The notes under the pieces were generated by a model, which saw only the letters and a program-made list of their open reading frames with translations, was not told where the DNA came from and did not search any database. DNA of 64,000 nucleotides, taken from contig MU008159.1 in the NCBI GenBank assembly GCA_010909165.1, positions 310,001-374,000 on the forward strand, read 5' to 3'. The DNA is from Anthoceros angustus (lineage: Eukaryota; Streptophyta; Anthocerotopsida; Anthocerotales; Anthocerotaceae). Both the position numbers and the translations under genes were made by a program. Below, one piece after another: positions 1 to 10,512 of this stretch (position 1 is its first letter; each line of letters starts with the position of its first letter).

Positions 1-251
1 GGTGGCTACGATGCGAGTCAGTCTGGCGCAGGGACCGCGATTTGGGCAGTTAGATGAGTTTTGATAGCCCTCCGAACCGCGTTTGTTCCACGGAGGGTCC
101 GGAGGTCGCCCGAGATAAAGTGTGGGCGGGTGCAGAGGAAGAGTGTTGTTGAATACAATCGTGAGTTTTTGGAGCTGGTGATGGCCATACCGATATGAGT
201 GAAGCGAAACAGGCAGCTACACTCGAGGATTGAAGTTTCACGGTTAAAGAA

Positions 252-611
252 GTGAAACTACGGACGCCGGACATTGCGGATGCAATGACACTAGCAAAGA
301 CGAGATGCCCTTTACTACGGTCGTCTGGGATAAGGGATGGGGCCTTTACGGATTACATTCGTTGCACAATAACTCCGTTGCCGATTAATTGTGATGTAAT
401 CTTGGGGATGGAGGTGGTGTATAGGAGGCACCCCATTCATTTTAGAGACGGATCACGAGCCATCGAATATCTTCAAACTCAAACACATTTGAGTAGGAAG
501 CGAGCTCATTCACAGGTGAGCACTTCGACAATACAACTTTTCGATTCAACATATTTCGGTGAGCGAGAATCGTGTGGCGGATGTCTGTTGCTGCTTCTTA
601 CTCGCTATTAA
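252..611 (+). pseudogene. Ty3/gypsy aspartic protease remnant
   Basis: The translation contains INCDVILGMEVVYRRHP followed by IHFRDGS, which resembles the C-terminal part of the retropepsin-like domain of plant Ty3/gypsy polyproteins (the D-V-I-L-G-M/L-x-W/V block). The N-terminal catalytic D-S/T-G is not visible here. Nothing upstream (1-251) or between 612 and 765 could be identified. The reading frame is lost after about position 560. The element seems to continue at 14,030, where its integrase appears, because the 13.2 kb transposon at 771-14,017 lies between them. Family assignment is fairly sure; that the two halves belong to one copy is inference. Confidence 0.5.
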
Positions 612-770
612 TGTACAAGCGGGTGATGAGTTCCTTGCGACTTCTGCGAGACCACATTGCCAAGGATGCTCTGCAAGTTACTGGGATCTTGGGCGCATGG
701 ACTCAATCGATAGTCTTCTTCATTTCGAGGTAGGCTTTATGTTCCTCCACTACCACATGTTCGCCTTATA

Positions 771-801
771 ACACGATATCTTGTGAAGGGGGTTAATATT
801 C
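771..801 (+). repeat. Left terminal inverted repeat
   Basis: It reads ACACGATATCTTGTGAAGG then GGGTTAATATTC and matches the inverted right end over about 28 bases with a 1-base indel (GGGGG versus GGGG) and one mismatch near the inner edge. The preceding TTATA (766-770) is the candidate target duplication. The inner part of this repeat is also the breakpoint of the first tandem duplication, so a second subterminal copy lies at 1,888. Confidence 0.75.
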
Positions 802-2970
802 ACGAAGGGGTTTCACGGAAATATCACGAAGGGGTTTGACATGGGTCCATAACTCGTGGTTATAGAGGTATGAATGAATATAGGCGAGAAAAGAAGGGTG
901 AACTTTCGTGTGAAGCATTGACATGAGGTTCATTTCTTGCCGGTGAAGGGGTTAAGGTGCAAGAGGTAACCCTATTTTGGGTGCATATAAGACCCATGTG
1001 AAGGACCATTCACGCCACCGCTGGTCTTCCTAGCCAAAACACCCTTAACATTCATAAAAGGACGGTGATCGGTGGATGAGCTGCGAACCCGTGATGGCGA
1101 CCAAGGATGTTTGAGGAGTAGGGCGGCCGGCGCCGGCCCCTGGCGTTGACCTATTGGGAAAGGCGGGTAGTAGCAGGCCTTTGCTCATTGTGTGTACACA
1201 AAGACTATATGTGGGGTGAGTGGGTGGCTTCCGCACACCATAAATTGAGCCCAAGAATATAATCACATTGTTAAAACCCAAAGACTACAATCGGCATACG
1301 GAAAACGTGGATAGTTCCGCGTCATCGCACACAAACATGCCGTGAGCTACACATGTGTTGCTGTAATATGCCGAATGCCAAGCCATTAACTACTACCATA
1401 CTTCCTCCATGTCCTCCCGCTTATGGAAATGGCTTGCACATCGAAAATTCTATAGCATGTGAAGTCTACGAGGTATCTGAGAAAGCAGCACAACCAATAT
1501 TCTATCATGGGCCTACACTCTTTTGAGACATATGTGTCTGTGAGGAGCACTGAGCACGCATAGCCTCCCAAGATCCCATGCAAGATGACACAACATTGAG
1601 GGCTTTCTACTCTTCTCCGGGCCACTCCATCATCTTGTTGGGTCCGGCATCATGACCATCATCTTCACTATCCTCGGTGGGACTTTCACTCATTGGTTGA
1701 ATGAAGCCTCAACGCAATGAACTTCTCTTTGATTGCCTTCTTATCTACAGTACAAGTGTCTCGCGTAGTCAATGTGAACCCATAATAGAGGATGACAGTT
1801 TCGTGAACAAAAACCTTTTGGATATTTTTTGATGGATGGATTTCGCCCCTTTTCCCTGCATTGCTCGCAGTCCGTGGCATCCTCCGATTAATATTCACGA
1901 AGGGGTTTCACGGAAATATCCTCAAGGGGTTTGACATCCGCAACTCGTGGTTATAGAGGTATGAATGAATATAGGCGAAAAGAAGGGTGAACTGTGTGAA
2001 GCATTGACATGAGGTTCATTTCTTGCAAGAAGGGGTTAAGGTGCAAGAGGTAACCCTATTTTGGGTGCATATAAGACCCATGTGAAGGACCATTCACGCC
2101 ACCGCTGGTCTTCCTAGCCAAAACACCCTTAACATTCATAAAAGGACGGTGATCGGTGGATGAGCTGCGAACCTGATGGCGGCTGTGGACCAAGGATGTT
2201 TGAGGAGTAGGGCGCCGCCGCCGGGCGCCTCTCGCGCTCGACCTATTGGGAAAGGCGGGTAGTAGCAGGCCTTTGCTCGTGTGTACACAAAGACTATATG
2301 TGTGGGGTGAGTGGGTGGCTTCCACCATAAATTGAGCCCAAGAATATAATCACATTGTTAAAACCCAAAGACTACAATCGCATACGGAAAACGTGCCCGA
2401 TCGTTCCCGCCACATATCGCACACAAACATGCCGGGCTACATGTGTTGCTCGCCAATATGAATGCCAATGCCATTAACTACGCCATACTTCCTCCATGTC
2501 CTCCCGCTTGTACAGTGGAAATGGCTTGCATCGAAAATTCTATAGCATGTGAAGTCTACGAGGTATACAGAAACGGCACAACCAATATTCTATCATGGGC
2601 CTACACTCTTTTGAGACATATGTGTGAGCAACACTCAGCACGATAGCCTCCCAAGATCCCATGCAAGATGACACAACATTGAGGGCTTTCTACTCTTCTC
2701 GACGCCACTCCATCATCTTCACTGGGTCCGGCATCATGACCATCATCTTCACTATCCTCGGTGGGACTTTCACTCGGTTGAATGAAGCCTCGCAACGCAA
2801 TGAACTTCTCTTTGATTGCCTTCTTATCTACAGTACAAGTGTCTCCGCGTAGTCAATGTGAACCCATAATAGAGGATGACAGTGAACAAAAACCTTTTGG
2901 ATATTTTTTGATGGATGGATTTCGCTCCCCCTTTTCCTCGCATTGCTCGCAGTCCGTGGCATCCCTCCGA
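793..2970. repeat. Tandem duplication 1 (about 1.09 kb x 2), left part of the transposon
   Basis: Unit 1 (793-1,887) and unit 2 (1,888-2,970) are nearly the same sequence with scattered small indels. Both begin with TTAATATTCACGAAGGGGTT, and the sequence leaving unit 2 (2,971) begins TTAAATATTC, so the breakpoints share about 9 nt. Each unit holds the 3' tail of the minus-strand transposase gene, including an acidic stretch rich in S, E and D (TEDSEDDGHDAGPSEDDG at about 2,700-2,780), and a GC-rich palindromic patch (about 1,120-1,140 and 2,211-2,232). No independent gene is seen. Confidence 0.85.
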
Positions 2971-2982
2971 TTAAATATTCTT

Positions 2983-3330
2983 CTACGTACCTTCCTTAAA
3001 TGCGCATCTGTGTTCGATTACGTACCAATGAACAAGGAAGTGAGGCTGTGGCGAATGCAATTGAACAGTAGTTACCTTGCCAATCCAAAAGGGTCTGTTA
3101 TGCGTGTCTGTGTCCGCGGGAACTGCAACAAACATCCCTGTCTTTATTTCCGCGATATCACCATTCCACCGTTCCATTTCCTGTTGTTGCCTCCCCCGTG
3201 TTTGGTATGCTCCCAAATACATATCTCGTTGTGGGAGGTCCCTTAGCAATGCCTCCTCCAGCACTGCCACATCTGGAACATGGAGAGGTTGAAATTTGCA
3301 TCCACTTCCGATCTTGAGTACCATTTCCAA
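2983..3330 (-). CDS. C-terminal module of the putative transposase (115-codon open stretch)
   Basis: The open stretch includes VAVPADTDTHNRPFWIGKV and, further on, FLVHWY. The combination of a V-A-V-P block, P-F-W-I-G-K-V and a V-H-W-Y block is the usual tail of proteins carrying the DUF7869-like core; it looks like a small beta-barrel (chromo/BAH-like) reader, which is inference. It lies directly downstream of the first core copy and upstream of the acidic tail. It is probably an exon or exon part rather than a stand-alone gene, and the methionine at its start is arbitrary. Confidence 0.5.
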   Translation of the reverse strand: MEMVLKIGSGCKFQPLHVPDVAVLEEALLRDLPQRDMYLGAYQTRGRQQQEMERWNGDIAEIKTGMFVAVPADTDTHNRPFWIGKVTTVQLHSPQPHFLVHWYVIEHRCAFKEGT

Positions 3331-3870
3331 GGATTACGTAGCACAAGGCCAATGTTGTTTTGCACAATAAGAATCTCCTCTTGGTCCAACGAGCTTCCCA
3401 CCATAAAACTCCGTGATGTCACATAAGGCCTAAGTTCGGAGACCATCCTTAAGATGGGCAACAGGCGATTGGTGATAATGTCACTGTGTTCCTTTTTATC
3501 CCCCTTGGATGCGGTGAGGCGCATTTATGTCGGAAGGACAAATTTCAAACTCAAACCCCTTCCGCTTTCCCATTGTGGCGAGGTGGAATCTTGCTTGCTC
3601 GATAGCAATCACGAACCCGGTCCGCTTTCTCTTCACGTGTTATTTTAAAGCGGTCTTTGGAGCGATAAGTTGTTCAATCTCTTCTGGCTCCATAAGTGAG
3701 GCCTCTCGGCCTTGTCTAATAGGCCACACATATGAAAGTCCGCCACTTGATCAATATCTTTACCTCACGGTGTGACGTGTACGCATGCATCAAGATCTCG
3801 ACAATGCGGGCGGTGTGAGCCTCTTTATGTCTCAAGCTTTTGAGAAGCAAGAAAACATCCGTCGATTTGA

Positions 3871-4290
3871 TCATGCGTATGCGACCAAAAGGAATCCCAC
3901 TTTCACTTTTTCAAAAGTACCCATATCAACAAGCATGTTCAGATATGCAAAAAGCAGCTGGTTCTTGTTCTCCCTGCATGTGTTGTCCAGTTGCAGATAC
4001 AAAACTCTTGGCAGCACCCCCTCGTAATTATGTATAACGTCCTGAATGATGGTGATCGTCAGATTTGCGTCGTTCCGTAAATTCGCATAATGCAAATAGG
4101 CTCTCGCTTTGTGCGTGTAGTTGTGAATCATACACCCAACCACGTGGACTGAAATACGACACTCCTCTACGAGGTTTTTCGGCCACCGGAGAAGATGAGG
4201 AATCTCTGTCTTTTTCTGGTCCATTCCATCTATGGATAGTAGCATATACTTATGTGGCTCCACATAGCTCTTGCTCCTGTGTTTAGACAT
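3871..4290 (-). CDS. Transposase core, tandem copy 1
   Basis: This 139-codon open stretch starts MSKHRSKSYVEPHKYMLLSI and contains SIDGMDQKK (about residues 19-27), HLLRWPKNLVEECRISVHVV, and LQLDNTCRENKNQLLFAYL (about residues 100-118). It ends with MGTFEKVKVGFLLVAYA, losing the GHTHDQID block to a frameshift. Order and spacing of the two D-containing motifs match the family. Copy 2 at 5,000-5,511 keeps the complementary part. Confidence 0.6.
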   Translation of the reverse strand: MSKHRSKSYVEPHKYMLLSIDGMDQKKTEIPHLLRWPKNLVEECRISVHVVGCMIHNYTHKARAYLHYANLRNDANLTITIIQDVIHNYEGVLPRVLYLQLDNTCRENKNQLLFAYLNMLVDMGTFEKVKVGFLLVAYA

Positions 4291-4999
4291 TTTCTCCGCT
4301 CGGTGGAGGCGCGATGTGCTTCCAAAGCGACTGAAATTTCTCGTGCCACAAACAAATGTCCTAGTCGAAATATATCAAAATCCTCAAAACGGCATCCGTT
4401 AGGCCCTCCAAATGAGCAGAGACGCCGCCGACCTTAACAAGGAAACTTCTTCACATGCAAGAATGCTTATTTGCGGGACGCTCATCCAAATGGGGATACA
4501 TGGCGATAAAGTGGGGGCGGGCGGAGTGGGGGCGGCCGGCCGGCGCCCCTCACAATCTCCTCTTGGTCCAACGCTTCCCACCATAAAACTCCTGTGATGT
4601 CACATAAGGCCTAAGTTCGGAGACCATCCTTAAGATGGGCAACTGCGATTGGTGATAATGTCACTGTGTTCCTTTTTATCCCTTGCGGCGTTGAGGTGTC
4701 GGAAGGACAAATTTGAAACTCCAAACCCCTTCCGTTTCCCATTGTGGCGAGGTGGAATCGCTTGCTCGATAATCAAAATCACGAACCCGGTCCGCTTTCT
4801 CTTCACGTGTTATTTTAAAGCGGTCTTTGGAGCGATAAGTTGTTCAATCTCTTCTGGCTCCATAAGTGAGGCCTCTCTCGGCCTTGTCTGCCACATATGA
4901 CCGAAAGTCCGCCACTTGATCAATATCTTTACCTCGGTGACGGGTGTCGCATGCATCAAGATCTCGACAATGCGGGCGGGGTGTGAGCCTCTTTATGTC

Positions 5000-5511
5000 T
5001 CAAGCTTTTGAGAAGCAAGAAAACATCCGGTCGATTTGATCATGCGTATGCCCGACCAAAAGGAATCCCACTTTCACTTTTTCAAAAGTACCCATATCAA
5101 CAAGCATGTTCGGATATGCAAAAGCTGGTTCTTGTTCTCCCGCATGTGTTGTCCGATTCGGATACAAAACTCTTGGCGACCCCTCGTAATTATGTATAAC
5201 GTCACGAATGATGGTGATCGTCGGTTGTCGTTCCGTAAATTCGCATAATGCAAATAGGCTCTCGCTTTGTGCGTGTAGTTGTGAATCATACACCCAACCA
5301 CGTGGACTGAAATACGACACTCCTCTACGAGGTTTTTTGGCCACCGGAGAAGATGAGGAATCTCTATCTTTTTCTGGTCCATTCCATCTATGGATAGTAG
5401 CATATACTTATGTGGCTCCACATAGCTCTTGCTCCTGTGTTTAGACATTTTCTCCCGCTCCTGGTGGAGGCGCACGGTGCTTCCAAAGCACTGAAATTTC
5501 TCGTGCCACAA
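5000..5511 (-). CDS. Transposase core, tandem copy 2 (two overlapping frames)
   Basis: Two open frames cover this copy. The one at 5,511-5,074 begins MWHEKFQCFGSTVRLHQERE and carries SIDGMDQKKIEIPHLLRW. The one at 5,344-5,000 ends KVKVGFLLVGHTHDQIDRMF. Together they supply motifs missing from copy 1. The break falls around 5,150-5,240, next to a short indel relative to copy 1. This supports a single ancestral reading frame damaged by indels after or during duplication. Confidence 0.6.
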
Positions 5512-6235
5512 ACAAATGTCCTAGTCGAAATATATCAAAATCCTCAAAACGGCATCCGTTAGGCCCTCCAAATGAGCAGACATCGCCGACCTTAACAAGG
5601 AAACTTCTTCACATGCAGAATGCTTATTTGCGGCAGCTCATCCAAATGGGGATACATGGCGAGATAAAGTGGGGGGAGAGGGAGGGCGGTGGGCGCCGGC
5701 CGACCGCGCCCTCCAATCTGCTTTCCCGATTTGGGGCGCGCCGGCCGCCCGGCCAGCGCACGTCCACGCTCCCCAGTGCATTTCGGTTGGGAAGCCGTGG
5801 CGGCTCATCTTTGCCTCTCGATTGGGAGGGAGTGAGCAAGCGGCTTCGTGGTCGTGGAAACCACTAAATACCGGGCGGCACCTGAAGCATTCCGTTTGGA
5901 AACCAAACACAAACACGGTTATAGAACATGCACGTACATGCATCTCATATGAGCAATTGGTATTGGAAGAGCACATCCGCTCCATCGGGTAGTGAAGCAA
6001 ATCCATAGCGGTGAACAACCTCATGGAGGACACATTGGTGCAAATTACCTTGATCTTCCTTGTGCATTGTGTTCGATAGTGCTCTTGGACTGCACAAAGC
6101 GAGCATGTTGAAAACCTGTTGGACTTGAGATTTTCTTGTTGGGAAGTTGCTTCTCCACAATTTCAAGAACCATGGGTACTTGACGTGGCGAGTGTTAGAG
6201 TTTTTTGGACGCTTGTACAAGGTCCATATTTCCAA

Positions 6236-6714
6236 CTTTGTATACGTGTCGGGCGATTAAAACATCCAAGTTTGGCGGCCGCTCCATAAACGTGGCGTTG
6301 TCCATCCACGAAAGGGCATCCATCGCATCGTCAGTGCCTTGGGTTTGGTTCAAATCCATCCCAAGGTGATTCCGAATGACTCGCTCTTTAGCTCCTCATA
6401 CCTCCTGTGGCCAAGACAATGTACTCTTCTAAAAGCCTTCAAGCGGCCGGCGCGCTCGCCCCATGACATGTGTCACCACTTTCGCCTATCACCTCGGGAT
6501 CCGATGGGTGAACAAGAGCTGCAGATATGTCTCCTGTTCTGTCTCCCCATGAAGAAAGTACCGTTGCTCTTGAAATCGCGCTTTCCCCAACCGCAAACAC
6601 ATTTTTATGCAACAAGGCTTCTTGAAATCAGATCATTGTATCCCCTTCGCTTTTCAACGACACTCCAGCTTCTCTTCTTGATGATATAACAACGCCCTTG
6701 TTGGAGCCAGAGAC
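6236..6714. other. Unassigned stretch inside the transposase gene region
   Basis: No convincing domain on either strand. It lies between the N-terminal-like segment (5,945-6,235, minus) and the 201-codon minus-strand ORF at 6,715-7,320, so it may be intron or frameshifted coding sequence. It contains GC-rich patches at about 6,274 (GGCGGCCGC) and 6,442 (GCGGCCGGCGCG) like those in the tandem units. Confidence 0.4.
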
Positions 6715-7320
6715 TCACTCAAAGGCTTGGGATGGAAGGAACGACATGCATCGTGGTGGCGCTCGAATCTTCATTGTCGTCAATGGGACCTTCCTCAACC
6801 GGTGAGCGGACGCAATCAATCTCCGAAAACAAACCACGGCGTGCAACCGTCGATGTATCTGGGAGAACGCCATACGCCATTCGGGAAGCTTGAGCGTCGG
6901 TTGGATGGGCTTCCCTCCAACATCAAATTCGATGCAAATTCCTAGGTGTTGGAGGAACACCAGCGGACCATGGCGGGGATGGCGGCGTCTTGGCGTATCT
7001 GGAACAACAATATCGGAAGAATGCATCAAAATCCCACAACCGAGATAGACTAGCGTCCGTTCCCATATGGAAAAATCATCCTCTACCTTCATTATCAACA
7101 CGTCTTTCGGAATGGCAAAACGCACTCGACGGTGATGCCCGAGTTCGAGGACGTGGTGGCACATCAGTCTACTCGCTTCTCCATCTTTACGGAAACGGAC
7201 ATTGTGAAGAGAAACCTTCTTCCCATTGTTCATCCACGCAACCGGATGCACTAAGCGAACTCGATCCGAAAACAAGATAGGGGTGAAAACCAAGTAATCC
7301 TTCCAAAAGGCCGAACTCAA
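6715..7320 (-). CDS. Unrecognised 201-codon ORF upstream of the transposase core
   Basis: It is the longest uninterrupted minus-strand frame in the transposon. It begins MSSAFWKDYLVFTPILFSDR and includes LVYLGCGILMHSSDIVVPD and LPEWRMAFSQIHRRLHAVVC. No motif I know is present. Its strand and position, between the shared promoter region and the transposase core, make it a plausible 5' part of the same transcript. A shadow of another frame cannot be excluded. Confidence 0.3.
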   Translation of the reverse strand: MSSAFWKDYLVFTPILFSDRVRLVHPVAWMNNGKKVSLHNVRFRKDGEASRLMCHHVLELGHHRRVRFAIPKDVLIMKVEDDFSIWERTLVYLGCGILMHSSDIVVPDTPRRRHPRHGPLVFLQHLGICIEFDVGGKPIQPTLKLPEWRMAFSQIHRRLHAVVCFRRLIASAHRLRKVPLTTMKIRAPPRCMSFLPSQAFE

Positions 7321-7549
7321 ACCTCTTCGCTAGGTGGTGTGGGTGAGCCGCAACATGGTATCGCACAACTTGTAGAAGAGCGTCGATTGAAACCACACTC
7401 GCGTCGTTTGAAACCATCGCCGGCGGGTCTTGGAAGAGACCTCAGTGTGAGGAAAATGGTGAAGATGGCCATTGTCTTTATGGATAGCGTCGCGCATAGA
7501 TGGGTAGGATATTATGTTCCTCTGTAATAACGACAACATGATGGAGTTC

Positions 7550-7740
7550 ACAATCTATATCTAACGGTATATCGCGCCGTCCTCCGCTTTTATTGTCCAC
7601 ATTGTGCCCCGGCCGTCACCCAAGTCAATAGGGTTATGGTTCATATCGTGGTTTATATCGGTATATGGATATCTTGGCATAAGTTAATACAGCATGTTTT
7701 TGGGCTATAAATACCGGTTGAGGAAACCCTAATTACTATT
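7550..7740. promoter_or_regulatory. Putative divergent promoter region with TATA box
   Basis: TATAAATA at 7,706-7,713 sits in GGGCTATAAATACCGG, a good plant TATA box for a plus-strand transcript starting around 7,735-7,745. Upstream is AT-rich with TATCGTGGTTTATATCGG and GATATC words. The minus-strand transposase gene points away to the left and the ParB-PHD-methyltransferase gene lies to the right, so this short gap probably drives both. Only the plus-strand TATA box is visible. Confidence 0.5.
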
Positions 7741-7756
7741 TGTTTTCTCTTGCCAC

Positions 7757-9195
7757 TTGCCGTCACGGTGGGCGTTACGCCACTTCACTTGAGAATACGA
7801 GGAGCGTCTTGCTGGCGGTGTTGCCCGATTTGGAGAGGTGTCCGTCCACAATTCCACGAATCCTCCCAGCGCCCTTGGCTGGGATTCGGCTATCAGGCGG
7901 GCCGGGGTTGGGGAGGCAGGGCCGGGCATTCCTCGTGCATCAATCGGCGAGTGCGAGTGAGGTTCGTCTACTTCCATGTTAAACAATTGTGCCCTTCCAA
8001 ATTCGTGATGTGTGATGCAGGTTCATTCTTAAAGATGGCGGCGGCGGAGCAAGAAGGACTGGCGATTCGATCCTCCGATCCCGGCGGCAGAGAAGAAGGC
8101 AAAGCGATTGCGACGAAGACATCCATCGCGCGGACGAGGTTCCGATCGAGGAAGGCGGTGGAAGGAAGTTTGGGAGGCGCGCACATTGGAGGGGGCCATA
8201 TAGCCTCTGGCGGGCAAAATCAGGAGCATGTCTTGGGAAAACAAGCGAGCAGGCTGGCGGGCAAGGGCGGAAGGAGGAGGCAAGGCTTCAAAGCATCCGG
8301 TGCACCAATTCGTCGCCATTCATATGAAGAGAATGCACATCCATGATGGGTGGCGGATAGACCCTATTGTCATTGTGCGAAGATTGGATGCTAGTCCGGG
8401 ATCCGCACCGGAGGTTGAAGCAAGACATGGACCCCTTGCTCAAACTACGGATAATGGGGTATCGGGGCTTTGCCGTCACGGTGGAGCGTTCGCCAGCACT
8501 TCCACTTGAGGAAAGTGAGGAGCGTCTTGCTGGCGGTGTTGCCCGATTTGGAGAGGTGTCCGTCCACAATTCCGAATCCTCCCTTGGCCGCTTGGGATTG
8601 CAGCTATCAGGCGGGCGCTCGGGGTTGGGGAGGCAGAGCCGGGCATTCCTCGGTGCATCAATCGGGTGCGAGTGAGGTTCGTTCTACTTCCATGTTAAAC
8701 AATTGTTTTGCCTTCCAAATTCGTGATGTCTTGTGATGCGGGGTTCATTCTTAAAGATGGCGGCGGAAGGCGGAGCAAGAAGGACTGGCAGGGCGATCCT
8801 CCGATCCCGCGGCGGCGGCGAGAAGAAGGCAAAGCGATTGCGAAGACGAAGACATCCTAAATCGCGACGAGGTTCCGCGCCGAGAGGAAGGCGGTGGAAG
8901 GAAGTTTGGGAGGCACGCACATTCGGAGGGTGGGGGCCATAGCCTCTCTGGGCAAGCAAAATCCGGAGCATGTCTTGGGCAGAGCAGGCGGGCAAGGAGG
9001 CTGGAAGGAGGAGGCAAGGCTTCAAAGCATCCGTGCACTTCCCGCCATTCATGAAGAGACTGCACATCCGCATGGGTGGCAGATAGACCCTATTGTCATT
9101 GTGCGGAAGGATTGGATGCTAGTCCAGATCCGCACCCAGGTTGAAAGCAAGCATGGACCCCTTGCTCAAACTACGGATAATGGGGTATCGGGGCT
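7757..9195. repeat. Tandem duplication 3 (about 0.72 kb x 2)
   Basis: Unit 1 (7,757-8,469) and unit 2 (8,470-9,195) both start TTGCCGTCACGG and share long stretches such as GAGGAGCGTCTTGCTGGCGG. The sequence leaving unit 2 at 9,196 again starts TTGCC, a 5 nt microhomology. It covers the 5' part of the plus-strand transcript. ORFs in it do not keep the same frame in both units, so coding is doubtful until about 10,439. Confidence 0.85.
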
Positions 9196-9934
9196 TTGCC
9201 AAATCGAGCAAGGTGTAATGGGCAAACATGGACATGAAGCGAGGGGGAGTTCACGCTATTTGCACCACCGCCATACGAGTTCGATCGTCATCCAGACCCC
9301 GAGTTTCTGGTCTTATGTTCTCGGCCTCCAAGGATTCAACGCCAAAAATGTGCACCTCCGAATAGTGGAAGAGTTCGCGAATGCATGCGACACGAGTTTC
9401 AACAACGACAACGTATGCGAAACCCTCCGACTTTGATGACTAACATTCAACTTGTTTGTTTGTTTTCCCACCACCTTTGGTAGGAATGGCCCTTATAAGG
9501 GCAATCGTGGGAAGATAAGCAAGGCAGTCATTGATCATAGGAGAGAGCATCGATGAGAAGGGTCGCACACATCAAAGAATGGTTGAAGCGGCAAGCAGCT
9601 TCCGAGCGAACTTGGCCCATCCGATGAGGAAGAGGGCCCGATTCTGACGTCTTTGGGACATTCGATGATGAAGTCTCTGGGGCAGGCGAACATAGGGATG
9701 CGGCAATTTTACCTTGGCTTGGCATGGGCCATCTATGAGTGTGCACACGGATGTAGTGAATCGGGGAGCGCGGCCCGCGGCGCAGGCAAAAGTGCGGGGC
9801 TCGGACTTGGCCACTCCGGATCCCAACCGGTTTATCCAGTTCGAAGGAGATAGCGGGCGGGCGGCCGTGGCATACCTCCATCCACAAGAGCCCTTCCGGA
9901 CGCGGTGGAAGAGGTGGACGTTGGAGGCAGAGAG

Positions 9935-10250
9935 AGGAAGTGGGTGCGGGGGACACAGGTATGGACGGAGGAAGAAGGCGGGCGGCCGGCGCCTCCACCA
10001 TAGGAGAGAGGCGACCAGCCGACGCTCAAGGCGCGCCCTGCGGTGTTGGATTCCAGGGGTGCGAAGAAACCCGGCGTGGAAGCACGAGAGGAGGAAGTGG
10101 GTGCGGGGGACACGGTATGGACGGGAGGAAGAAGGCGGGGCCGGCCGGCGCCCTCCTCTCCATAGAGAGACGACCAGCCGGCGGCTCAAGGGGCAAGCGC
10201 CCTGCGGTGTTGGATTCCGGTGCGAAGAAACCGTGGAAGCACGGAGCGGG
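9935..10250. repeat. Short tandem repeat (about 157 bp x 2)
   Basis: Two adjacent copies start with GAGGAAGTGGGTGCGGGGGA (about 9,934 and 10,091) and end with a GTGCGAAGAAACC block. Unit 2 of the larger duplication has only one copy (about 11,248-11,400). Each copy contains a GGCGGCCGGCGCC-type palindrome (about 9,980, 10,140 and 11,290). The translated sequence is low-complexity (R, G, P-rich). Confidence 0.8.
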
Positions 10251-10512
10251 GGAAGAAAAAGAAATCAAAAAGGCGGGCAAGGAGGCTGGAAGGAGGAGGC
10301 AAGGCTTCAAAGCATCCGTGCACTTCCCGCCATTCATGAAGAGACTGCACATCCGCATGGGTGGCAGATAGACCCTATTGTCATTGTGCGGAAGGATTGG
10401 ATGCTAGTCCAGATCCGCACCCAGGTTGAAAGCAAGCATGGACCCCTTGCTCAAACTACGGATAATGGGGTATCGGGGCTTTGCCAAATCGAGCAAGGTG
10501 TAATGGGCAAAC

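Larger units (their letters stand above)
3373..5713. repeat. Tandem duplication 2 (about 1.17 kb x 2), transposase core
   Basis: Unit 1 (3,373-4,553) and unit 2 (4,554-5,713) both begin AATCTCCTCTTGGTCCAACG. The sequence leaving unit 2 (5,714) reads CAATCTGC, giving a 5-6 nt microhomology (CAATCT). Each unit ends in a GC-rich palindromic patch (4,531-4,549 and 5,690-5,712) that differs strongly between copies, while the remainder is nearly identical apart from 1-4 nt indels. Confidence 0.9.
2601..7320 (-). pseudogene. Putative transposase of the DUF7869-like family, frameshifted
   Basis: Read from high to low coordinates. At 6,235-5,945 there is an N-terminal-like segment with WFLKLWRSNFP. 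Next comes the core (two tandem copies, 5,511-5,000 and 4,290-3,871) with MLLSIDGMDQKK, then DNTC/ENKN, then VGHTHDQIDRMFS. Then 3,330-2,983 has PFWIGKV...LVHWY, and last an acidic C-terminus near 2,700-2,850 (DTCTVDKKAIKEKF, then SEDDGHDAGPSEDDG). I recall these signatures from a family found in mosses, lycophytes, ferns and many animals, listed as DUF7869. Acidic residues in SIDGMD and LQLDN, plus a GH-TH-D-ID block, resemble RNase H-fold transposases, so it is the best candidate for the enzyme moving this element. Many frameshifts and a 1.2 kb internal duplication mean no intact product. The upstream ORF at 7,320-6,715 is open for 201 codons but I do not recognise it; assigning it to this gene is uncertain. 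Confidence 0.6.

Noticed and set aside
7750-8346. 198-codon plus ORF at the start of the methyltransferase transcript region
   Set aside because: The tandem unit at 8,470 does not keep the frame and the composition is R/G/S-rich; probably untranslated leader.
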